A DNA stretch of 39,488 nt, from contig JAKLLE010000032.1 of NCBI GenBank assembly GCA_023150295.1, forward strand, positions 1-39,488, in the 5' to 3' direction. Both the position numbers and the translations under genes were made by a program. Below are positions 16,392 through 24,011 of the stretch, piece by piece. The first letter of the stretch is position 1. Every line of letters starts with the position of its first letter. The notes under the pieces were generated by a model. It made no database searches and was not told the origin of the DNA. It worked only from the letters and a program-made list of their open reading frames with translations. This DNA is from Giesbergeria sp. (lineage in GTDB: Bacteria > Pseudomonadota > Gammaproteobacteria > Burkholderiales > Burkholderiaceae_C).

Positions 16392-17554
16392 GGGCGGCCC
16401 TCCAGCGATGCGGTGGCGGGCAAGGCGGTGCTGGGCGCCGGTGTGCTGCGCGCCGCCGCCGCGCCCTTGCGCAGCCAGAGGTACAGGCCGCTGCCCAGCA
16501 CCACGATGGTGGCAATGTCCAGCAGCGCCCACAGAATCTTCATCGGCATGCCGCCGTAGTCGCCAAAGTGCAGCGGCTGGGACACCAGCAGCGCCGTCAG
16601 GTACCAGGGCAGGGCGGGGGCGGCGGTGACCTCGGCGCTGCGGGCATCCACCAGCACCGGCTGCAGCAGGCGCGAGGTCAGCGGCGTGGTGCCGCGCAGG
16701 AACACGGTGTTGTGGTGCGGGCTGGAGAACGCCGTTCCGGGCGTGGCGATGAAGGCGAACTTCATGCCGGGTACCTGTGCCTGCGCCGCTTCCAGCACCC
16801 GCTGCATGGGGGCGCGTTCGCCTGCGGGTACGGTGGTCTGGCCCTGGTAGGGCGCCAGCAGGCTGGAGAGTTGGTCGTACTGCCAGTACTTGACGAGCAG
16901 ATCGGCCCAGGTGTTGACCATGCCCGTGGCGCCCACCACCAGGGCCCACACCAGGGTGATGATGCCCAGCATGTTGTGCAGATCCAGCCAGCGCAGCCGG
17001 GGGGACTGTGTGCGCCGCACCTCACCAAAGACCATGCGGCGCATGAAGGGCGCGTACAGCACCACGCCGGTCACGATGGCCACCAACAGCAGCAGGCCCA
17101 TCAGGCCCAGGAACAGTTTGCCCGGCAGGTCGGCAAACAGGTCCACGTGCAGGCGGTACATCACGTACATGAAGCCTTCGTTCACCGGCCTGCGCGAGAG
17201 GATGTCGGTGCTGCGCGCATCCACGGCCACAGACTTGAAGTCGTTGGTCGGCGCGGGGGTGGGGGTGAGGGTGACGAACCAGACCTTGTCGTCGTCGTCC
17301 GCCTGCGAGACAAACTGCACCACCCGTTCGGGGTGCAGGGCCTGGGCCTTGGCCAGCACGGCATCCAGGCTCGCGCGTGGGGTGTCGTCCGGCATGGCCG
17401 GGGCCTGCACCTCGGTGCCCAGCAGGTGGCCGATTTCGTGGTGAAAGATCAGCGGCAGGCCGGTAAGGCACAGCAGCAGCATGAACACGGTGCACACCAG
17501 GCTGGACCACTTGTGGACCCAGCTCCAGCGGCGCAGAGCGGCAGATGAAAGCAT
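16388..17554 (-). CDS. PepSY-associated membrane protein (iron uptake)
   Basis: This 388-residue protein belongs to the PepSY-TM family (PiuB/FoxB-like). It starts with WSWVHKWSSLVCTVF at the first helix, has HHEIGHLLG just after it, a periplasmic PepSY region, RWLDLHNMLGIITLVWAL at a central helix and WALLDIATIVVLGSG at the last. The repeated His residues next to helix ends could bind heme. Family members sit with TonB-dependent receptors and are thought to help release or reduce iron from siderophores in the periplasm or inner membrane. The ATG at 17554 was chosen because homology begins there; the longer upstream frame is Arg/Ala-rich and poorly supported. A Fur-like sequence lies about 225 bp upstream. 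Confidence 0.88.
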   Translation of the reverse strand: MLSSAALRRWSWVHKWSSLVCTVFMLLLCLTGLPLIFHHEIGHLLGTEVQAPAMPDDTPRASLDAVLAKAQALHPERVVQFVSQADDDDKVWFVTLTPTPAPTNDFKSVAVDARSTDILSRRPVNEGFMYVMYRLHVDLFADLPGKLFLGLMGLLLLVAIVTGVVLYAPFMRRMVFGEVRRTQSPRLRWLDLHNMLGIITLVWALVVGATGMVNTWADLLVKYWQYDQLSSLLAPYQGQTTVPAGERAPMQRVLEAAQAQVPGMKFAFIATPGTAFSSPHHNTVFLRGTTPLTSRLLQPVLVDARSAEVTAAPALPWYLTALLVSQPLHFGDYGGMPMKILWALLDIATIVVLGSGLYLWLRKGAAAARSTPAPSTALPATASLEGRP

Positions 17555-17779
17555 GGCATGGGGCGCCCGTGCCACCCGCTTGCGGGCGCAGGCGCCGCCG
17601 TGCGTCTGCAAGCGCGCCTTGGGCAAGGCTGTGCGGCAGAAGGCGGGGTTGGGTGCACCAGCGCCTTTCGCAACCAGGCGCACCGCAGCGCGTGGGTTGA
17701 ATCGATAGGCCTGCGCTGGCGGTGGTGCGTGGCGTTGTGCTGTGCAGAACCCTGGCTTGCGCTCTCAGTACGGAATTGT

Positions 17780-17798
17780 AAATAAGAATGATTATTTT
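17780..17798. promoter_or_regulatory. Fur-box-like sequence upstream of the PepSY gene
   Basis: AAATAAGAATGATTATTTT is an AT-rich, imperfectly palindromic block in GC-rich surroundings and resembles the GATAATGATAATCATTATC Fur consensus, best in the AATGATTAT core. It lies in the 265-bp gap 17555-17819 between the intact receptor and the downstream module, where Fur control would be expected. Nothing else was seen in that gap. Confidence 0.55.
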
Positions 17799-17819
17799 TG
17801 CTGAGTGGCTTGATGTGCC

Positions 17820-19964
17820 TCAGAACTGGCGCCGCAGCGTGACCTGCAGCGAGCGCGGCGAGCCCGGCAGGATCAGGTTGTCGTGGCTGCCGTGGCTGGA
17901 CACGTAGTACTTGCGGTTGGTCAGGTTCTTGAGGTTCACGTCCAGGCCCCAGGCGCCCAGCGTGTACTGCAGGGCTGCATCCAGCGTGGTGTAGGCGGGC
18001 AGCGTGACCAGGTTGCTCACCGAGGTGAAGCGCGCACCCACATGCTGCAGGCCGCCGCCCACGCGCAGGCCGTTGCCCAGGCCCTTCATGGCCCACAGGA
18101 AGGCGGAGTTGCGCGGGGTGAGCGCCGACACCTTGCCCTGCACCACCACCGATTGCGTAGGCAATTGCGTGGAGGTCACGCGCGCCAGCGACTTGACCAT
18201 GCGCCCGTCCAGGAAGGCGTAGCCCGCGCTCACATCCCAGCGCCCGGGCAGGCGGCCGTTGAGGGTGAGCTCCAGGCCGTTGGTGCGCTGCACGCCCACG
18301 TTGATTTGGCGGGTGGGGTTGCTGGGGTCGGTGTTCTTGATGTTGCTGCGCTCCAGGTTGAACAGCGCGCCCGTGAGGTTGAGCTGGCCGTCCATCAGGT
18401 CCAGCTTGACGCCGATTTCCTTGTTCTCGGTGATCTCCGGTGCGTTGTCGGTGTTGCTGCTGCTCAGCGCAAACGACTCTGCCGAGGGCTGGAAGGACTT
18501 GCTGTACGACACGTAGTAGGACACGGCTTCGCTGGGCTGCCATACCAGGCCTGCGCGGGGGCTGAACTTCTTGTCGGTGCGCGCGAGCGTGGCCAGCTTG
18601 CGCTCGAAGCGGGTGTCCTGGTCGAACACGTCGTAGCGCGCGCCCACCAGGGCCTTCCACTGCGGGGCCAGGGTGATCTGGTTCTGCCAGTAGAGGGCGG
18701 CGGTGTCTTGCGTGGTGTGGCTGGGAATGGAGCTGTCGGCGTTGTAGTTGGCTGCGGGAATGATGGGCGCCGGGCGGCCCTGGGGGTTGAACAAGGGGAC
18801 CCGGTCGGCGCCGCCCGACACCGACTCCGAGCGCTTCTTCTGCTGGCCCAGTTCCATGCCCATGAGCCATTCCTGGCGCAGGCCGCCGAGCTGGTTGCGC
18901 CAGGTCAGGTCGGTCTGGTTGAACAGGCCGCTCTCGTCGCGCAGGATGAAGGCGCGCGTGCGCCCCACGGTGAGGGTGGCGGGGTCGGTGGTGCCGCTCG
19001 GCAGGGTGTTGTAGCGGTCGAGCTCGTAGTCGTACCAGCGCGTGGTGCTGCGCACCGACCAGGCGTCGTTGAAGCGGTGGTTCAGCGTGGCGGTGAAGGC
19101 CTGGTTGCCGCTGGTGGTGGTGTCGTCCTGGGCAGCGTTGGACGAGCCGTAGTACGTGCCCGCAGGCACATTCACCGGTCGGCCGTTGAGCGCGGGAATG
19201 CCGAAGTCGGTGAGCCGCTTGTCGGCCGCGTGGGTGTACTGCAGCAGCAGCTGCGTGTCGGTGGCGAGCTTGAGCGCCAGGGACGGCGCCAGGTGGTGGC
19301 GCTTGACGAACTGCTGGTCGCGGTAGCTGCCCGAATCCTCGATGGCGGCGTTCAGGCGCAGGGCCGCGCTGTCGTTCACCACCAGGTTCATGTCGGCGCT
19401 GGCGCGTCGCAGGTTGTGGCTGCCCAGCGAGAGCGTGGCTTCGCCGCCGCTGCGGTTCCAGTGCGGTTTTTTGGTGACGCGGTTGATCAGCCCGCCCGAA
19501 GAACCGCGTCCGTAGAGCACGGCAGCCGGGCCCTTGAGCACCTCGATGCGCTCGATGTCGGCCAGGTCGCGGAAGTACAGCGCATCGTCACGCACGCCGT
19601 CCACAAACTGGTCGGCAATCGCCGTGAAGCCCCGGATCACCACCTGGTCGCGCTGGCCGTCGCCATGGCTCATGGCCACGCCGGGCACGTTGCGCAAGGC
19701 GTCTTCCATGGAGCGCGCACCCTGGTCGCGCAGCAACTGGCCTGGCACCACGTTCACGGCCTGCGGCACGTCGCGCAGCGGAGCACTGCCTTTGGTGGCG
19801 CTGGTGCTGGCGGCGGGGGAGTAGCCGTCTTGCTGCGCGCTGGACTGCACGGTCACTTCGCCCAGCGTCTGCGCTGGGGTTTGGGCCTGCGCACAGGCGC
19901 TGCCAAAGGCTGCCAGCAGTGCGGCGGCCAGCGGGTTCAAGGCAATGGCATAAGGGGATCGCAT
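17820..19964 (-). CDS. TonB-dependent siderophore receptor (catecholate type, Fiu-like)
   Basis: This 714-residue outer-membrane receptor has a signal peptide ending SACAQAQ, a plug domain (about residues 45-160) with DVPQAVNVVPGQLL, VVIRGFTAIADQFVDG, ALYFRDLADIERIEV and VLKGPAAVLYGRGSSGG, and a beta barrel ending in the required aromatic residue (TLRRQF). The plug blocks resemble Fiu and other catecholate-siderophore receptors, so a catechol or monomeric catechol-iron ligand is the best guess. GAGGAAG precedes the ATG at 19964. It is the last gene of a four-gene minus-strand set after DUF3649, PepSY and DUF3325 genes, separated from DUF3325 by 90 bp. Unlike its neighbour at 13204-15305, it is intact. 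Confidence 0.92.
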   Translation of the reverse strand: MRSPYAIALNPLAAALLAAFGSACAQAQTPAQTLGEVTVQSSAQQDGYSPAASTSATKGSAPLRDVPQAVNVVPGQLLRDQGARSMEDALRNVPGVAMSHGDGQRDQVVIRGFTAIADQFVDGVRDDALYFRDLADIERIEVLKGPAAVLYGRGSSGGLINRVTKKPHWNRSGGEATLSLGSHNLRRASADMNLVVNDSAALRLNAAIEDSGSYRDQQFVKRHHLAPSLALKLATDTQLLLQYTHAADKRLTDFGIPALNGRPVNVPAGTYYGSSNAAQDDTTTSGNQAFTATLNHRFNDAWSVRSTTRWYDYELDRYNTLPSGTTDPATLTVGRTRAFILRDESGLFNQTDLTWRNQLGGLRQEWLMGMELGQQKKRSESVSGGADRVPLFNPQGRPAPIIPAANYNADSSIPSHTTQDTAALYWQNQITLAPQWKALVGARYDVFDQDTRFERKLATLARTDKKFSPRAGLVWQPSEAVSYYVSYSKSFQPSAESFALSSSNTDNAPEITENKEIGVKLDLMDGQLNLTGALFNLERSNIKNTDPSNPTRQINVGVQRTNGLELTLNGRLPGRWDVSAGYAFLDGRMVKSLARVTSTQLPTQSVVVQGKVSALTPRNSAFLWAMKGLGNGLRVGGGLQHVGARFTSVSNLVTLPAYTTLDAALQYTLGAWGLDVNLKNLTNRKYYVSSHGSHDNLILPGSPRSLQVTLRRQF

Positions 19965-20054
19965 GGTTTCTTCCTCTCTACAAAAAAACGGGATGGCATG
20001 GCGCTGCCCCGCCGGTGTCCGCACCGGCCACAGCGCAAAGGGGGAAATGGGTGC

Positions 20055-20399
20055 TCAGCGGCTGGCGTGCAGCAGCAAGCCCACGGCCAGGGCCAACGGG
20101 GCCAGGGTGGGCGCGTAACGCGGCCGCCAGGTCAGGCAGGCCGCTACGGCCAGGGCCGCCAGCGAACACAGCACCACCCAGGCCGTGGCACGCAGCGAGG
20201 CCGGTTCTGGCGGCGTGCTCGCGCCCGGTGCCTGCAGCGCCAGGGCCAGCGACAGCAGCAGCACCACCCAGCCGCAGGCGCGCAGCCAAGCCAGGCGCCG
20301 GGCGCTGGCGTCGGTGCCAAACACGTCGAGGTGGTGGCGGTCCATGCCCAGGGCCAGCGCACACCAGCCCGCAAAGCACCACAGAAAAGTAGCGACCAT
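20055..20399 (-). CDS. DUF3325 family membrane protein
   Basis: This 114-residue protein has three predicted membrane helices and fits the DUF3325 family: it begins MVATFLWCFAGWCALALGM, continues with DRHH and a short cytoplasmic stretch ARRLAWLRACGW, and ends LALAVGLLLHASR. Members are almost always encoded with PepSY and DUF3649 proteins beside a TonB-dependent receptor, as here, and are called iron-uptake proteins from this context only. It begins four bases after the stop of the large PepSY gene, so it is co-transcribed. Confidence 0.82.
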   Translation of the reverse strand: MVATFLWCFAGWCALALGMDRHHLDVFGTDASARRLAWLRACGWVVLLLSLALALQAPGASTPPEPASLRATAWVVLCSLAALAVAACLTWRPRYAPTLAPLALAVGLLLHASR

Positions 20400-20403
20400 G
20401 GAT

Positions 20404-22092
20404 TCAGCCTCCGGGTGCTGCGCTGGGCGCGGGGGGCAGGTCGGCGCCCTGGGTGCGGGGGGCGCACTGGGCTGCGGCCGCTGGGCGTGGGCGCAGCTTG
20501 TGGGCCACGCCCAGCAGGGCCAGGCCGGTGCAGGCAAAGGTCAGGTCGGCCAGGGCCCAGGGCCAGGCGCCTTGCGCCAGCGTGTGGCCCAGGTGGGCTG
20601 GGGTGGTGAAGGCACTGATCAGCGGCAGGGCAGCCCACAGCGCACCCGCCAGGCCCATCAGCACCGGCCAGCCCCAGCGCTGGGGGCGCAGCAGGCGGCT
20701 GCCCAGCGCCCAGGCCAGTGCCAGCCCCCAGGCGGCAAAAAAGCAGGCCAGCTCGGCGTCGGGCCGGTCGGGCAGCGAGGTGGGCAGCAGCCGGTTGGCT
20801 GCCAGGTAGGCGGCGCAGGCCAGCGGCAGGCCGCCCAGCGCGGCCATGTTGGTGGCGGCCACCAGGCGCTCGCCCCAGGGGCGGAAGGCGGGGGTGGCAG
20901 GGGGTGTTGCGCCCCGCCGTGCGCCCGCCTGCGCCCGCGTGCTGCGCTTGACGGTCCACAGCACCAGGCCGGTGGCAATCATCAGGCAACCCAGCAAGCC
21001 CAGCAGCAACAGCAAGGCCCGCAGCCCCGGTCCGGCAAAGCGCGCCATGTGCAGCCCGTACAGCACGCCATAGGTGCGCACGGCAGGGCCTGCGGCGTCC
21101 AGGTGGTGCGCCAGCGTGCCGCTGCGCAGGTCCCACACCAGGCGCTCGGGGCGGTACTGCAGGCGCGCGTGGTCGGTCACCACAGCCTCCACCATGGGCT
21201 GGCCTTGCGGGTTGCGGTAGGCTTGCAGCAGGGCAATGGGGTGGGTGCTGCGCTGCGTGGATGCAGCCAGCCAATGCGCCAGGTCCAGCTCTCCCAGCGG
21301 CTGGGCGGGCGTGCCGCGCTCGGTGCGCTGGCGCAGGTCGGTGGGCTCACCGCGCAACTGCGCGAAGTAGTGGGCGGCGTCGTTGCCGCTGGGGCCGGGA
21401 TAGGCGGCTGCGATGCCCGCAGGCAGGTACAGGCTGTGGAAGATCATCAAGCCGCTGAAGGTGATCATCAGGTAGAAGGGCAGCACCAGCACGCCGCTGA
21501 GGTTGTGCGCGTCCAGCCAGGCGCGCTGGGCGTTCTTGCCGGGGCGCAAGGTGAAGAAGTCCTTGAAGATGCGCCGGTGCGTGACGATGCCCGACAGCAG
21601 CGCAATGAACATCAGCAGCGTGGCCACGCCCACCACCCAGCGCCCTTGCAGCACCCAGCGGCCGTTCTGGGCGGTGCGCAGTTCGAAGTGAAAGCGGTAG
21701 AAAAAGTCGCCGCCCATGGTCTCGCGCGGGGTGAGCACTTCGCCCGTTTGCGGGTGCAGGCGCAGGGTCTGCGGGCGCTGCTGTTCGCCACTGGGGCGCC
21801 ATTGCAGCGTGAGCGTGGGGTCGCGCTCGTCGGGCAGGTGCAGGCTCCATTGCGCGGCCTGCGCTGCGGTGCGCTGCGCGGCCTGCAGGGCCTGGGCAGA
21901 GGGCGGTTGGCCAGGGCTGTAGCCAGCCTGCAGTTCGGGGCGCATCCACAGGCTGATTTCCTGGCGGTAGAAGCTCAGGCTGCCGGTCAGGAAGATGGCA
22001 AACATCAACCAGCCCAGCACCAGCCCAGACCAGGTGTGCAGCCAGGCCATGGCCTGGCGCAGACCTTCGCGCTCGGGGGCGGGGCGGGTCAT
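20404..22092 (-). CDS. Large PepSY-domain membrane protein (iron uptake)
   Basis: This 562-residue protein starts at ATG 22092, which overlaps the DUF3649 stop by 4 bp. The first part is a PepSY-TM unit: WLHTWSGLVLGWLMF at the first helix, a long periplasmic region, HRRIFKDFFTLRPGK after a helix, and WLDAHNLSGVLVLPF, the standard family block with likely heme-contact His. The C-terminal 150 residues add about four more membrane helices and a Pro/Ala-rich tail, so it is longer than simple PiuB proteins (about 370-500). Proteins of this shape occur in siderophore uptake operons and may take part in ferric-siderophore reduction or transport across the inner membrane; direct evidence for this family is thin. 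Confidence 0.88.
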   Translation of the reverse strand: MTRPAPEREGLRQAMAWLHTWSGLVLGWLMFAIFLTGSLSFYRQEISLWMRPELQAGYSPGQPPSAQALQAAQRTAAQAAQWSLHLPDERDPTLTLQWRPSGEQQRPQTLRLHPQTGEVLTPRETMGGDFFYRFHFELRTAQNGRWVLQGRWVVGVATLLMFIALLSGIVTHRRIFKDFFTLRPGKNAQRAWLDAHNLSGVLVLPFYLMITFSGLMIFHSLYLPAGIAAAYPGPSGNDAAHYFAQLRGEPTDLRQRTERGTPAQPLGELDLAHWLAASTQRSTHPIALLQAYRNPQGQPMVEAVVTDHARLQYRPERLVWDLRSGTLAHHLDAAGPAVRTYGVLYGLHMARFAGPGLRALLLLLGLLGCLMIATGLVLWTVKRSTRAQAGARRGATPPATPAFRPWGERLVAATNMAALGGLPLACAAYLAANRLLPTSLPDRPDAELACFFAAWGLALAWALGSRLLRPQRWGWPVLMGLAGALWAALPLISAFTTPAHLGHTLAQGAWPWALADLTFACTGLALLGVAHKLRPRPAAAAQCAPRTQGADLPPAPSAAPGG

Positions 22093-22397
22093 GGCGCCGC
22101 TCCGGGGCTGCGCAGCGCCAGGGCCAGGGCGCCCAGGGCCAGCGCGGGCAGCAGGGTGCCAGCCCAGGCCGTCCAGGCGCTGCGCGCGTAAAAGGCCCAG
22201 CCTGCAGCGCCTGCATAGACAAACCAGGCCAGCATGGTGGCGGTGAGCACGGCATCGACCCGCGCCAGGGCAGGGGCCAGCACCAACGACAGCGCCGCTG
22301 CTGCGGCAGCCGCCAGGGCATACCCGCCCGCCGTGGCTGCAAGGGTGCGCGAAGCCACATTCAGGCGGTAGCGCCACAAGGGGTGCGTCACGCGCAT
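22089..22397 (-). CDS. DUF3649 family membrane protein
   Basis: This 102-residue protein has three predicted helices and matches DUF3649: RYRLNVASRTLAATAGGYAL at the first helix and MLAWFVYAGAAGWAFY in the middle. ATG 22397 is used because homology starts at MRVTHPLWR. It leads the iron operon DUF3649 - PepSY - DUF3325 - TonB-dependent receptor and overlaps the next gene by 4 bp. Its role is unknown; annotation as an iron-uptake protein rests on conserved context. Confidence 0.83.
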   Translation of the reverse strand: MRVTHPLWRYRLNVASRTLAATAGGYALAAAAAAALSLVLAPALARVDAVLTATMLAWFVYAGAAGWAFYARSAWTAWAGTLLPALALGALALALRSPGAAP

Positions 22398-22569
22398 GGC
22401 CAGGCCCCGGCCCCAGCGGGCGAGCGGCCCAGGCCAGCATGGCATGCGCGGCGCGAAGACAGGCGCGGCATCGGCAAAGCTCCGGACAGGTTACACAACA
22501 GTGGCTGGCTGCAGTGGCGCTGTGGGCCGGGCGCTGCGGGCTGGCGAGATCAGCGCATTATCGCTTGCG

Positions 22570-22596
22570 ATTGATACAAATTCGCATTTGCGTAAA
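22570..22596. promoter_or_regulatory. Possible Fur site upstream of the DUF3649 operon
   Basis: The 276-bp gap 22398-22673 contains ATTGATACAAATTCGCATTT followed by GCGTA, a local AT-rich block whose ATTCGCATTTGC half resembles half-sites of betaproteobacterial Fur boxes. It lies about 175 bp upstream of the operon start. The symmetry is weak, so this is tentative. Apart from this and the bfr terminator, nothing was seen in the gap. Confidence 0.35.
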
Positions 22597-22629
22597 GAAG
22601 AGGTAAAAACCTGCGGCGCGCGCGCAACA

Positions 22630-22653
22630 AAAAACGGGCCGAAGCCCGTTTTT
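22630..22653 (-). terminator. Intrinsic terminator of bfr
   Basis: A perfect 10-bp stem, AAAAACGGGC and GCCCGTTTTT, closes a CGAA loop (TTCG on the transcribed strand), followed on the minus strand by a T-run. It lies 20 bp after the bfr stop. With A and T tracts on both sides it could also work from the other strand. Confidence 0.9.
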
Positions 22654-22673
22654 GGAGAGGGGGCAGAAAAGGC

Positions 22674-23150
22674 TCAGTCCTGCTCGCTCATTTGGGACTG
22701 TAGGTAGTTCTGCACACCCACGCGGCCGATCAGGTCGATCTGGGTTTCCAGGTAGTCGATGTGCGCCTCGGTGTCGTTCAGGATGCGCTGCAGCAGGTCA
22801 CGCGAGACGTAGTCCTGCACTGCCTCGCAGTGCGCCATGCCTGCCTTCACGGTGGCCTGGGCGCCTTGTTCGGCGCGCAGATCGCAGGCCAGCATCTCGG
22901 GCACGTCTTCGCCGATCTGCAGCTTGCCCAGATCCTGCAGGTTGGGCAGGCCGTCGAGCTGCAGGATGCGGGTCATCAGCCAGTCGGCGTGCTTCATTTC
23001 GCCGATGGATTCGTCATGCTCCTTCTTGGCCAGCTTGCCAAAGCCCCAGTGCTCCAGGATGCGGTAGTGCATGAAGTACTGGTTGATGGCGGTCAGCTCG
23101 TTCTTGAGCTGGGCCTGCAGGTGGGCAATGACTTGGGCGTCGCCTTTCAT
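22674..23150 (-). CDS. bfr: Bacterioferritin
   Basis: This 158-residue protein has exactly the E. coli Bfr length and aligns without gaps. Ferroxidase residues Glu18, Tyr25, Glu51, His54, Glu94 and His130 are present, as is the heme ligand Met52. At position 127, where E. coli has the bridging Glu, this protein has Thr (ILNDTEAHID). Bacterioferritin oxidises Fe(II) and stores it as a ferric mineral in a 24-mer shell with heme at subunit interfaces. AGGAG lies upstream of the ATG at 23150. The gene is divergent from ahpC and ends at a strong terminator. Sitting between iron-uptake and peroxide-defence genes, it fits a local iron and oxidative-stress block. Confidence 0.95.
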   Translation of the reverse strand: MKGDAQVIAHLQAQLKNELTAINQYFMHYRILEHWGFGKLAKKEHDESIGEMKHADWLMTRILQLDGLPNLQDLGKLQIGEDVPEMLACDLRAEQGAQATVKAGMAHCEAVQDYVSRDLLQRILNDTEAHIDYLETQIDLIGRVGVQNYLQSQMSEQD

Positions 23151-23246
23151 CGTGGGGCTCCTGTGGGTTGTTGTGGTGGCAGGGTATGCGATTTTGCAGT
23201 CGTCTGCATGAAGCGGCGGTGATTCTTGCAGGCGTGCGTCGAATAA

Positions 23247-23283
23247 ATAGACAAAAACAATTCAAACAATCGAATCAATTGAT
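23247..23283 (+). promoter_or_regulatory. OxyR-like binding site upstream of ahpC
   Basis: Four half-sites occur with the spacing of the OxyR motif: ATAG (23247-23250), seven bases, CAAT (23258-23261), seven bases, ATCG (23269-23272), seven bases, TGAT (23280-23283). Against ATAG-N7-CTAT-N7-ATAG-N7-CTAT, 12 of 16 bases agree. The right edge touches the -35 element, the position from which oxidised OxyR activates ahpC elsewhere. No oxyR gene is in the window. Confidence 0.6.
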
Positions 23284-23312
23284 TGGTCAAATTGACACCG
23301 GGCTTCCATACT
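23283..23312 (+). promoter_or_regulatory. Candidate ahpC promoter
   Basis: TTGGTC at 23283-23288 and CATACT at 23307-23312, 18 bp apart, form a plausible but non-consensus sigma-70 promoter, as expected for an activator-dependent gene. It is 43 bp upstream of the ahpC start. TTGACA at 23292 was considered as an alternative -35 but has no good -10 partner. Confidence 0.45.
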
Positions 23313-23355
23313 TCGTTCCGTGTTCAGCCCAACCCTCTCAACAAAGGAAACAAAC

Positions 23356-23919
23356 ATGTCCCTGATCAACACCCAAGTCCAGCCCTTCAAGACCCAGGCT
23401 TTCCACAACGGCAAGTTCATCGAGGTGACGGAACAGTCCTTCAAGGGCAAGTGGTCCGTGGTCATCTTCATGCCTGCTGCCTTCACCTTCAACTGCCCCA
23501 CCGAAGTGGAAGACGCTGCCGAGCACTACGCTGAATTCCAGAAGGCTGGCACCGAGGTGTACATCGTCACGACCGACACGCACTTCTCGCACAAGGTGTG
23601 GCACGAAACCTCCCCCGCCGTGGGCAAGGCCCAGTTTCCCCTGGTGGGCGACCCCACGCACCAACTGACCAACGCCTTTGATGTGCACATCGCCGAAGAA
23701 GGCCTGGCACTGCGTGGCACCTTCATCATCAACCCCGATGGCGTGATCAAGACCATGGAAGTGCATTCCAACGAAATCGCCCGCGATGTGAAGGAAACCC
23801 TGCGCAAGCTCAAGGCAGCCCAGTACACCGCAGCGCATCCTGGCGAAGTGTGCCCCGCCAAGTGGAACGAAGGCGCCAAGACCATTGCCCCCTCGCTCGA
23901 CCTGGTCGGCAAGATCTAA
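23356..23919 (+). CDS. ahpC: Alkyl hydroperoxide reductase, peroxiredoxin subunit AhpC
   Basis: This 187-residue typical 2-Cys peroxiredoxin has the family length. The active-site pattern P40-x3-T44-x2-C47 is seen in [12 protein letters not shown]; Cys47 is the peroxidatic residue. The resolving Cys166 lies in GEVCPAKW, the same numbering as in E. coli AhpC. The residue before Cys47 is Asn rather than the common Val, a modest variation. It reduces hydrogen peroxide, organic peroxides and peroxynitrite, and is recycled by AhpF, encoded next. AAGGAAA lies upstream of the ATG at 23356. A terminator-like hairpin separates it from ahpF, which would favour AhpC over AhpF in amount. Confidence 0.96.
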   Translation: MSLINTQVQPFKTQAFHNGKFIEVTEQSFKGKWSVVIFMPAAFTFNCPTEVEDAAEHYAEFQKAGTEVYIVTTDTHFSHKVWHETSPAVGKAQFPLVGDPTHQLTNAFDVHIAEEGLALRGTFIINPDGVIKTMEVHSNEIARDVKETLRKLKAAQYTAAHPGEVCPAKWNEGAKTIAPSLDLVGKI

Positions 23920-23950
23920 GCCCGCCGGTACGCCGCCGCGTGACCATGAC

Positions 23951-23979
23951 GCCCGGGTGCCTGGCGCCCGGGCTTTTTT
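23951..23979 (+). terminator. Terminator between ahpC and ahpF
   Basis: GCCCGGGTGC (23951-23960), a CTG loop and GCGCCCGGGC (23964-23973) form a 10-bp stem with one G-T pair, followed by six T. It lies 31 bp after ahpC and 32 bp before ahpF. Partial read-through would lower ahpF expression relative to ahpC. Confidence 0.85.
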
Positions 23980-24011
23980 ACGCCCAAAAATCGAATTTCA
24001 GGAGTTCTGCC

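Noticed and set aside
17883-20609. 908-codon plus-strand open frame
   Set aside because: Antisense to the intact TonB-dependent receptor and DUF3325 gene; the translation is Val/Gly/Gln/His-rich without domains.
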